Shown piece by piece: positions 15,918 through 21,180 of a stretch of DNA of 21,180 bases (the stretch's first letter is position 1; each line of letters starts with the position of its first letter). A model generated the notes under the pieces. That model worked only from the letters and a program-made list of their open reading frames with translations. It ran no database searches and had not been told where the DNA came from. Source of the stretch: RGIG1959 sp045637645 (GTDB lineage: Bacteria; Bacillota; Clostridia; Oscillospirales; Acutalibacteraceae); contig JAZTZV010000110.1 in assembly GCA_045637645.1 (NCBI GenBank), forward strand, positions 1 through 21,180, in the 5' to 3' direction. Made by a program: the position numbers and the translations under genes.

Positions 15918-16760
15918 TTACAAACAGCCCCGCTCACGCAGTGCCGTGATCAAATACGACACAGCCGCGGCCGTACCGTCGTTTTCAAAGCCGAAAATCG
16001 GCGTGGTTTCGATCAAGCGGATCAAGCGATCCGTCACAAGCGTTGCTTCCTCGGGAGCATACGGCGCACGCGTCACCGCTCGCAACAGCTCTTGCATGAT
16101 CTGCGATGTCTTCGGCTCCGTCAATGCATTGTGCGGCGCTTGTCGCAACAGCACGATCGCGCGAAGCGGCGCACATTCGTTTGTATGCAACCGATCCTTG
16201 CCGCAAAACGGCGTGCCGTACAGCACAAAGCCGCCGTTTTCTTCCATCACAGCGGGACTTTCCTCGCACAACACAGTCGTCGACGGAAAAGCTTGCGACA
16301 CGAGATGCGCCAATGTGGATTTTCCGACACCCGACCGTCCGCACAACGCAATGCCCGCGCCGTCGATCGAAAGCGCGGCACTGTGAAGCAACAAGCCGCC
16401 CTGTCGTTGCAAACGACGGGATACCGCGTGCATCACCTGCAAATACTGCACGGTGTCGCGATCGGGCATATCCTCGTGCAACACAATGGACGTGTGTGTG
16501 ACCGCCTCATCATAACGCACGATCACACCGCCGCGATGACAGGCCGCGCGCGTGCCGTCAGGCATCGCCACCACGCGCCAATCCCCCACGCTTTCAAACG
16601 GATACGCCGTCGGATAGGACAGCGATTCGCACACCGTCACATCAACACAACAATCGGCTTCGCCGTCGAACGGTGCGAAGTCACGAACAAATTCCGCGCA
16701 CGGCATTTGATCGCAACCGATCAGTTGCACGGCTTGCCGTGCGATCTTCGCTCGCAACAT
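15918..16760 (-). CDS. HPr-kinase-like P-loop protein
   Basis: A 280-residue protein with an HprK/phosphorylase C-terminal-like kinase core. LLLHSAALSIDGAGIALCG leads to the Walker A loop GRSGVGKST (141-149); LYGTPFCGK (180-188) matches the HprK-related segment after the acidic motif. The position that in HPr kinases is an acidic pair reads CEES (165-168). The N-terminal 120 residues are family-variable. Kinases of this kind sit in lasso-peptide clusters; the paeninodin kinase phosphorylates its precursor peptide. No HPr-type substrate is nearby. I place the start at ATG 16760, with GGAGAGG 5 bases upstream; GTG at 16766 would lie inside that site. First gene of a four-gene operon with its own promoter. 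Confidence 0.85.
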   Translation of the reverse strand: MLRAKIARQAVQLIGCDQMPCAEFVRDFAPFDGEADCCVDVTVCESLSYPTAYPFESVGDWRVVAMPDGTRAACHRGGVIVRYDEAVTHTSIVLHEDMPDRDTVQYLQVMHAVSRRLQRQGGLLLHSAALSIDGAGIALCGRSGVGKSTLAHLVSQAFPSTTVLCEESPAVMEENGGFVLYGTPFCGKDRLHTNECAPLRAIVLLRQAPHNALTEPKTSQIMQELLRAVTRAPYAPEEATLVTDRLIRLIETTPIFGFENDGTAAAVSYLITALRERGCL

Positions 16761-16789
16761 ACACACCTCTCCACATTACAGATATTCTT

Positions 16790-16818
16790 ATTATCCCATA
16801 GCGATTTCGAAAAGTCAA
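16790..16818 (-). promoter_or_regulatory. Promoter of the HprK-like/PqqD/LamG operon
   Basis: On the minus strand TTGACT (16813-16818), 17 bases, then GATAAT (16790-16795) preceded by TGG, an extended -10. It lies about 30 bases upstream of the kinase ATG, and nothing but the terminator stands upstream of it. Confidence 0.85.
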
Positions 16819-16820
16819 GC

Positions 16821-16854
16821 AAAAACGCGACCCCGTTTTCACGAGATCGCGTTT
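16821..16854 (-). terminator. Terminator directly upstream of the operon promoter
   Basis: A 13-bp stem with two G-U pairs (16823-16835 with 16842-16854, loop TTTTCA) is followed on the minus strand by a run of five T. It insulates the operon from transcription coming from the right, even though no gene is visible in the 420 bases there. Confidence 0.8.
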
Positions 16855-17062
16855 CATCGGCAAGAACCTCTCTCCAGCTTCACGAAAGGCGGCGAAGTCT
16901 GTCGTTTCGGGGCAACCAAAGATCACCCTTATCGCCAACCCACGACATGTTCGTAGGGCGCGCCGATTCTTGCACGACGCAACAAAAACAAGCAAATTTG
17001 TCGTTATCACAAACGATTTTTGCCTTGCGACAACACATCGCATCCACCGCCGTTCGAAGATG
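16855..17062. other. Gene-free stretch right of the kinase operon
   Basis: About 200 bases with no gene I can support on either strand. The only minus-strand frame of any length runs across the terminator and promoter of the kinase operon and has no recognisable domain. The segment GTAGGGCGCGCCGATTC (about 16953-16969) is repeat-like. It joins the palindromic repeat block at 17063-17239. Confidence 0.5.
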
Positions 17063-17239
17063 CCCCTTTTCCTCAAGGGGAAGGCTTGTCTAAAATGAAA
17101 CCAAAAACTCGCGGCGGGTGTCTTGTCCCCCTTGCCTAAAGGGGGATGTCGAGCGTATGCGAGACAGGGGGATTCCTTCGCGTTTCACGCGACCGCGTCC
17201 AAAGGACGCGCGATTGTAGGGAACGAATTTATCCGTTCC
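17063..17239. repeat. Dispersed palindromic repeat block
   Basis: Five hairpins follow one another: CCCCTT/AAGGGG (17063-17080), CCCCCTT/AAGGGGG (17127-17145), TCGCGT/ACGCGA (17178-17192), GCGTCC/GGACGC (17195-17209) and GGAACG/CGTTCC (17220-17239). TGTCGAGCGTATGCGAGACAG (17148-17168) matches the left-edge copy around 110-130, differing at two or so positions. The last hairpin matches the palindrome at 10158-10177. It is the same repeat family, present three times in 21 kb and always between genes. Confidence 0.65.
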
Positions 17240-17274
17240 GCGACACGAGACCCACGGCTGGCTCGTAGGGGGCG

Positions 17275-17314
17275 CAAAAAAGAAAAGACCGTAGGGTCTA
17301 AACCCTACGGTCTT
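17275..17314 (-). terminator. Rho-independent terminator after the 449-residue surface protein gene
   Basis: AAGACCGTAGGG (17285-17296) and CCCTACGGTCTT (17303-17314) form a perfect 12-bp stem with loop TCTAAA, followed on the minus strand by a T-rich run (17275-17284). It lies 20 bases past the stop codon. Confidence 0.92.
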
Positions 17315-17334
17315 GGATGATCGTTATAAAACGA

Positions 17335-18684
17335 TTAGCGAGCTTTCGCTTTCTTGGAAGCAATCGCCGAAGCCGTCACGACAGCCGAAACAGCCACGAT
17401 GCCCATGAAGAGCACATAGGTGTTGGTGTCAGCGGTGTTCGCCGAGTTACCACCGGTGGAACCGCCGTTGTTCACGGTGGTGTTGTTGGAACCGCCGGCC
17501 GCAGTGGTAGCGTCGGTGTTCAAAGCGGTGGTCGTTCTGTCTTCCTTCTTGGTGGTCTCGGGGATGTCTTCCTCAGAAGCAGGAGCAACAAGGTTCAGCT
17601 TGTTCACGGTCACAGCGTTATCGGTGGGGCCGCCGATGGCGTACACCTTGATACCGTTGATGACGTATTCGCCGTTCTCGTTCTTGCACTTGTCGACAGC
17701 CTCGAGGTTGCCGATGGTCTTCTTGATGGTGTCCTCGAGGAAGATAACACCCTTGTAGTTGCCGCCCGCAAGGTCGGTGGTGAGGATGTCATCGGGGTTC
17801 GCAACCCAGATGTAAGCGCCATCGCCGAAGCTGTCAGGAGTCGAGGGACCCATGTAAACATAGATCGCGGTTTGCATGCCGGCCGCAACGTTGAAGTCGA
17901 GCTCAAGCGCCGCACCTGCGTTCGCCACGATGGGCTCAGCGAAGGTGTACGCAGCAGCAGGATATTGAGCGTTGGTGTTGCCGTAGGTGACAGAACCGTC
18001 GTCGTTCTTGGTCACTTTGATGCTGGATTGGGGATCATCAGCCGAGGGAGCGGGGGTGTCCACATACTCACCGGCGATGAGGTTGGTGGAAGTCCAACCC
18101 GTGAGGTCGACAGTGCCGCGGCTGTTGAGGTCGATGTCCGCGATGCCGTCGGTCATTTGGCACTTGGAAACGGTGATGGTGCCGGGCTCACGAGCGATGA
18201 AGGTGATGGATTTCACCACAGCGTTCGCGGGCAGGGGATCGCCGGTCCAGGTGTAAGCGCCGGTCAGCGAGAATTTCGCGTTGTACTCGCCGGCGGGCAG
18301 GGGGTTGGAGGGCGAAAGAGTTTCGTCGAAGTTGTAGCAGAAGTCGCCTGCGCCGAACATCCACTTCGAGTTGTTGGGATCATAGAACGCGATGTCGAAC
18401 TTCGCGGTCGAGTTGATCACCAGCTCGGTGAAGGGGAAGTCGTTCAGGTTAGCTTCACCTTCGATGGTGATCGCCACTTCCTGATCCGCAGCAGTTGCGG
18501 TAAAGGTCAGCACGCCGTCAGCCAGAGAGTAGGTGCTCTCGGGAGTCGCATCGTTACCGGCAGCGGTGCCGCTTGCCAAGAAATCGACGCCGCTCAACGC
18601 AGAGGCGGGCATTGCGAGCATCGTGCTCATCGCGCCCAGAACAAGGGCCACGCACAGCACAACGCTGAGAAGAGATTTCTTCAT
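17335..18684 (-). CDS. Secreted surface protein with C-terminal SANTAD sorting-like signal
   Basis: A 449-residue protein I cannot name. Residues 1-29 form a signal peptide cut after ASA. Two beta-rich regions follow (about 33-180 and 190-365); the first ends FIAREPGTITVSKCQM, the second with GIKVYAIGG and VTVNKLNLVAP. Both resemble carbohydrate-binding or cell-surface beta-sandwich domains, but no family is certain. Residues 370-413 are a Thr/Asn/Gly linker. The end has SANTAD (414-419), a hydrophobic helix (about 421-441) and a KKAKAR tail, the layout of a sortase signal. Start at 18684 is set by AAGGAGG upstream. It has its own promoter and terminator, so it is a single-gene unit, probably highly expressed. 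Confidence 0.85.
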   Translation of the reverse strand: MKKSLLSVVLCVALVLGAMSTMLAMPASALSGVDFLASGTAAGNDATPESTYSLADGVLTFTATAADQEVAITIEGEANLNDFPFTELVINSTAKFDIAFYDPNNSKWMFGAGDFCYNFDETLSPSNPLPAGEYNAKFSLTGAYTWTGDPLPANAVVKSITFIAREPGTITVSKCQMTDGIADIDLNSRGTVDLTGWTSTNLIAGEYVDTPAPSADDPQSSIKVTKNDDGSVTYGNTNAQYPAAAYTFAEPIVANAGAALELDFNVAAGMQTAIYVYMGPSTPDSFGDGAYIWVANPDDILTTDLAGGNYKGVIFLEDTIKKTIGNLEAVDKCKNENGEYVINGIKVYAIGGPTDNAVTVNKLNLVAPASEEDIPETTKKEDRTTTALNTDATTAAGGSNNTTVNNGGSTGGNSANTADTNTYVLFMGIVAVSAVVTASAIASKKAKAR

Positions 18685-18740
18685 GTTTTTTTCCTCCTTG
18701 AAAAGTTTTGTGCAGGAATTATCCATTCCAATACAGATAC

Positions 18741-18769
18741 AGCATACCACGGTTTATGCAAAAAATCCA
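18741..18769 (-). promoter_or_regulatory. Promoter of the 449-residue surface protein gene, shared core
   Basis: On the minus strand TGGATT (18764-18769), 17 bases, then TATGCT (18741-18746), with CCGTGG directly before the -10 (TGn extended form). The same CCGTGG-TATRCT core with a TGGAWW -35 precedes the 67-residue protein gene. An AT-rich run just upstream (18770-18800) could act as an UP element. Confidence 0.7.
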
Positions 18770-18858
18770 GTCTTTTTTAAAAAAATTTCCGAATTTTTTG
18801 TGTCCGTCCGTGGAAAAACGGTATTTTAGTACGAAACGGAGCCTTTTCGGCAAATATC

Positions 18859-18887
18859 AGTATAGTATAGCCATATTGAAAATGCAA
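18859..18887 (-). promoter_or_regulatory. Second possible promoter upstream of the surface protein gene
   Basis: TTGCAT (18882-18887), 17 bases, then TATACT (18859-18864) on the minus strand; a further TATACT overlaps at 18864-18869. It is about 180 bases from the start codon and would give a long leader. Good spacing, but it may be coincidental or serve another transcript. Confidence 0.5.
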
Positions 18888-18899
18888 GTTACACTTTTG

Positions 18900-19052
18900 A
18901 AAAAGGCACAGGGAATGTTTTACAAAGTTGACAGGTAACCTTTTGCCGATTTCTTGAGGTTTGCAATTTCAACGGTTCTGTATTTGCGAAAGACTGCCTT
19001 TTCGAAGCCCCTCTGAAAGCGAGCTTTGTTTATGATGCTCGGGTACGCCTCA
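18900..19052. other. Gap between the two small surface-protein genes
   Basis: I see no gene that I can support. A minus-strand frame open to 18920 reads KARFQRGFEKAVFRKYRT and on to KKSAKGYLSTL before stopping. It has no start codon with a ribosome binding site outside the 67-residue gene and may be a decayed fragment or chance. No clear terminator follows the 67-residue gene. Confidence 0.3.
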
Positions 19053-19256
19053 TTATTTTCGCTTCGCGGCGGCAACAACGGACGCCGCAACCATAACACC
19101 GATGACCACAATCGCAACGCCGCCGATTGCTAAGAACATCATAGGGTTATCGATGTCGCCCGTCGGTGCGGAACTCATTGCTTGCGCGGACAATACGCCT
19201 GCACTCATCAGAGCGATCGACGACACAACCGTTGCCGCTTGTTTGAGAAATTTCAT
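19053..19256 (-). CDS. Micro-protein: signal peptide plus C-terminal sorting-like anchor
   Basis: A 67-residue protein. Residues 1-26 form a good signal peptide (KFLK, hydrophobic core, cleavage after SAQA). The next residues MSSAPTGD (27-34) already contain the sorting-like motif, followed by a helix (about 39-63) and an AKRK tail. If exported and processed at Thr-Gly, hardly six residues would remain outside. The start at 19256 has AAAGGAGAG upstream; a longer frame exists but has no ribosome binding site and crosses the promoter. It may be a real tiny anchor protein, a membrane peptide of other function, or a cut-down remnant of a surface protein. The ribosome binding site and dedicated promoter favour a real gene. 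Confidence 0.75.
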   Translation of the reverse strand: MKFLKQAATVVSSIALMSAGVLSAQAMSSAPTGDIDNPMMFLAIGGVAIVVIGVMVAASVVAAAKRK

Positions 19257-19310
19257 GGTGAACTCTCCTTTATCTTGATTGTATGAAGCACGTTGTCTCT
19301 CTATGCCTAT

Positions 19311-19339
19311 AGTATACCACGGTATGTCGGATTTTTCCA
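19311..19339 (-). promoter_or_regulatory. Promoter of the 67-residue protein gene, shared core
   Basis: On the minus strand TGGAAA (19334-19339), 17 bases, then TATACT (19311-19316), with CCGTGG directly before the -10. Almost the same core stands before the 449-residue surface protein gene. Confidence 0.75.
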
Positions 19340-19770
19340 GTCCTGTGCGGGATTTTGTGGATAAAAGCAACACAAAATTCCGTCCGTCTCGCATCGTCAT
19401 GCCGATTTGCATTCCGTCATATTTTAAACCGTTTCGCTGTTCACCGATTCCAGCAAAACCGTCCTTTATTTTTTGCGAAAAATCTCCACTTGCTCCGTTT
19501 CCCGTTCCGTTTCTTGCTTTGTTTCTTGCTTTGCTTCTTGTCTCGTTTCTTGCTCCGTTTCACCTTTCAACTTCATCCTTGACAAATGACATCGAACACG
19601 TCGGCGTCTCTGTCCCCTACCGTTTTCGGTACTTTTTTCTTTTCATCATAGATGTATGTGTTAACGAGTTTTCGAACCGAATTCAAGGATCGTCATTCGA
19701 CTCGGAGATTATGGTTCAACCCGAAACATGTATGTTCCAAAACACACATGATCTTGTCTAATCCAAAGAG
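19340..19770. other. Long gap with a minisatellite and possible gene remnants
   Basis: About 430 bases without a gene I trust. The minus strand shows a 39-residue open stretch (19573-19692; reads KLVNTYIYDEKKKVPKT near its middle) whose TGA overlaps an ATG (ATGA, 19573-19576). That ATG opens a 36-residue frame to 19466 that translates the minisatellite as ETEQ-type tetrapeptides. Neither has a properly spaced ribosome binding site. They may be remnants of a degraded gene. A plus-strand frame also runs through, hydrophobic and without support. Confidence 0.3.
19490..19561. repeat. 12-bp tandem repeat, six copies
   Basis: Six consecutive 12-bp units, consensus TTGCTYYGTTTC, with identical first and last copies and one to five changes in the middle ones. 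The unit length is a multiple of three, so all frames stay open. One minus-strand frame gives ETEQ, ETRQ, EAKQ, ETKQ, ETER, ETEQ. Confidence 0.85.
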
Positions 19771-19804
19771 AAAAGCCCCGCCTTTTGCAAGGCGGGGCTT
19801 TTTT
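19771..19804. terminator. Bidirectional terminator after the cohesin-like gene
   Basis: AAAAGCCCCGCCTT (19771-19784) and AAGGCGGGGCTTTT (19789-19802) form a 14-bp perfect stem with loop TTGC and U-runs on both strands. It lies about 40 bases past the stop codon of the Thr-rich protein. Confidence 0.92.
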
Positions 19805-19842
19805 AGTTGAAATCAGATTCGCCGTTTATGCGATCGAATCGC

Positions 19843-21180
19843 TTAGCGGGAAGCCTTTTTCTTGAGCATCACAGTGCTCATGAGAACCGCAGCAGCAGCC
19901 AGAGCCGCGACCACGATGTACGCAACCGTGTTGGTGGTGTCACCGGTGGGAGCGCTACCGCCTTGAGCGGTGGTCGTGGTGGTGGTGGCAGGAGCCTCGG
20001 TGGTGGTGGTTTCGGGAGCCACAGTCGTGGTGACTTCCTCAGCCTCAGTGGTGGTTGTGGTCTCTTCGGTCTCGGTGGTCGTGGTGGTCTCAGCCGCCTC
20101 GATCACAACGCCGCCGTCGATCGCCTCAACCTCGAGGAGCTCAGCGGGAGCCTTCGCAGCTTGAGCCTTGACAACCTCGATCACTTGGTCAGCGGTGATA
20201 TCCTCGAGAGCCTCGAAGACGATGCTCGCGATGACCTCAGTCTCGGTCACTTGGACATCAACAGTCGACATACCGCCGATGAAGACCTCGCCCGCGGTCA
20301 TGCCGTTCATAGCGCTGACGAAGTCCTCGCTGGTCAAGAAGCCAAGGAGCTCGCCGTCCACAGCCATCATCACGTCAGCGTCATAGTTGAGGATGAGCTC
20401 AACCATGTTGATCGCATCGACAGGAGCAACCGACACATTGATGGTGAAGGTCTCGCCCGCAGCGATGGTGCCCTCGTGGGTCACGGTCTCAACAGTGAAG
20501 ACCACGTTACCGGGCAGCTCAACAGCAGTCGTGGTGGTAGTAGTGGTAGTCGTGGTGGTGGTAGTAGGAGTGGTAGTCGTGGTGGTCGTGGTAGTAGTAG
20601 TGGTAGTAGTGGTGGTAGTAGTGGTGGTAGTAGTAGTAGTGGTAGTAGTGGTGGTGGTAGTAGTAGTGGTAGTAGTAGTGGTAGTGGTGGTAGTAGTGGT
20701 CGTGGTGGTAGTGGTCGTGGTGGTAGTGGTCGTGGTGGTAGTGGTCGTGGTGGTGGTAGTGGTGGTAGTCGTGGTAGTGGTGGTCACTTCCTCTTCCTCA
20801 ATCACGATACCACCGTCTTTCACGACAACATCGATCAGCTGGCTGTTCAGCGAGATCTCTTCCTTGGTGAGGGTGAAGGTCTCGTTTTCAGTGATGTCAA
20901 CAAGAGCCTCGAAGGTCACCGTGAAGAACACGTCGCCGGCAGCGAAATCTTTACCGCTCATGTCGATCGCGTCAGCCTTGACGTGATCCGCATACGGAGT
21001 GAGCAACGGCATCATGAAGCTTTGGAGCTTCGCACCGTTCACAGCACTCTTCACCGCAAACTTGGTGTTATCGAAGTTCAACGCCGCAGCGAAGGAGGTC
21101 ATCTTCTCCATGTCGACACCGGCAGTCACGTCGATCTCGAAGGTCTCGCCGGCAGCGATGGTCGAAGAAACGGTGATGGT
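19843..21180 (-). CDS. Cohesin-like, Thr-rich surface protein with SAPTGD anchor (5' end cut by window edge)
   Basis: The frame is open to the right edge, so the start is missing; 445 residues are visible. It begins inside a cohesin-like beta domain (up to about residue 130; AAGETFEIDVTAGVD, VFFTVTFEALVDI), then a tract of 85 Thr with one Pro (20527-20784), then a second complete domain of the same type (from AVELPGN; AAGETFTINVSVAP, LILNYDADVM, ASIVFEALEDI, DGGVVI). A Thr/Glu linker, SAPTGD, a hydrophobic helix and a KKKASR tail follow, as in cell-wall-anchored proteins. Cohesin domains bind dockerins in cellulosome-type complexes, and Thr linkers are common in ruminococcal scaffoldins, but the family call is by eye and no dockerin is visible nearby. 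A terminator follows the stop. Confidence 0.8.
   Translation of the reverse strand, partial: TITVSSTIAAGETFEIDVTAGVDMEKMTSFAAALNFDNTKFAVKSAVNGAKLQSFMMPLLTPYADHVKADAIDMSGKDFAAGDVFFTVTFEALVDITENETFTLTKEEISLNSQLIDVVVKDGGIVIEEEEVTTTTTTTTTTTTTTTTTTTTTTTTTTTTTTTTTTTTTTTTTTTTTTTTTTTTTTTTTTTTTTTTTTTTTTTTPTTTTTTTTTTTTTAVELPGNVVFTVETVTHEGTIAAGETFTINVSVAPVDAINMVELILNYDADVMMAVDGELLGFLTSEDFVSAMNGMTAGEVFIGGMSTVDVQVTETEVIASIVFEALEDITADQVIEVVKAQAAKAPAELLEVEAIDGGVVIEAAETTTTTETEETTTTTEAEEVTTTVAPETTTTEAPATTTTTTAQGGSAPTGDTTNTVAYIVVAALAAAAVLMSTVMLKKKASR
20527..20784 (-). repeat. Poly-threonine codon tract (86 codons)
   Basis: An in-frame run of ACC, ACT and ACG codons: 72 Thr, one Pro (20566-20568), 13 Thr. ACA is never used. 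Part of it (20698-20754) is a 15-bp tandem unit GGTCGTGGTGGTAGT on the plus strand, three full copies and most of a fourth, which points to growth by slippage or unequal exchange. Confidence 0.95.

Noticed and set aside
15632..16760. Complete lasso-peptide cluster
   Set aside because: Only the PqqD-like and kinase-like genes are present. No asparagine-synthetase-type cyclase, leader protease or precursor was found in the window.
16681..17076. Minus-strand frame of 131 codons upstream of the kinase
   Set aside because: It has a plausible ribosome binding site at an inner ATG (about 16857), but it then reads through the terminator and the promoter and overlaps the kinase start.
14397..17093. 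Very long plus-strand open frame (898 codons) across the kinase-LamG operon
   Set aside because: It is antisense to four well-supported genes, rich in His, Arg and Cys, has no recognisable domain and crosses a promoter and a terminator.
19279..19761. Plus-strand 160-codon frame with a hydrophobic middle
   Set aside because: The hydrophobic stretch is only the 12-bp repeat read in one frame; there is no ribosome binding site or domain.
19490..20784. CRISPR array
   Set aside because: The tandem units are 12 or 15 bp and adjacent, without spacers, and there are no cas genes.
20387..20986. Plus-strand poly-valine protein
   Set aside because: It is the complement of the Thr codon tract; the minus strand has complete flanking domains.

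Overview
The window looks like a chromosomal piece of a Clostridia-class bacterium, most likely an uncultured gut member of the Oscillospiraceae/Ruminococcaceae. Pointers are the long Firmicutes-type L27 leader with the Prp protease gene beside it, Mini-RNase III, a YitT-family protein, the MurQ plus BadF-type kinase pair, and a Thr-rich cohesin-like surface protein. Assignment is by gene content only. Every gene I can support is on the minus strand, so transcription runs from right to left; genes are described in that order below.

Right end (17275-21180): a surface-protein region. It holds the C-terminal 445 residues of a cohesin-like protein with a tract of 85 Thr plus one Pro, then a 67-residue protein that is almost only a signal peptide plus a C-terminal anchor, then a 449-residue secreted wall or membrane protein. 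All three end in the same unusual sorting-like signal (S-A-x-T-G/A-D, hydrophobic helix, basic tail). The last two share a near-identical promoter core. A 12-bp minisatellite lies between the first two genes. A repeat-rich, gene-free stretch (16855-17274) separates this block from the next.

Central part (13723-16760): a four-gene operon with a strong promoter encodes an HprK-like P-loop kinase, a PqqD-family (RRE fold) protein, a LamG-domain single-pass membrane protein and a second single-pass surface protein. I do not recognise this combination as a named system, and it is the best candidate here for something new. It runs straight into the consensus promoter of rplU-prp-rpmA (L21, L27-processing protease, L27), followed by obgE, mrnC and a membrane zinc-ribbon protein, then a yitT-like gene.

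Left part (2069-9094): a seven-gene, tightly overlapping operon encodes three GT2 glycosyltransferases and the full dTDP-L-rhamnose pathway (rfbA, rfbD, rfbB, rfbC), so it probably makes a rhamnose-containing cell-wall glycan. After it come a lone MacB/LolD-type ABC ATPase, tadA, and murQ with a BadF-type sugar kinase (peptidoglycan amino-sugar recycling), closed by a symmetrical terminator at 280-305. The first 280 bases are dispersed intergenic palindromic repeats, related to those at 10135-10177 and 17063-17239.
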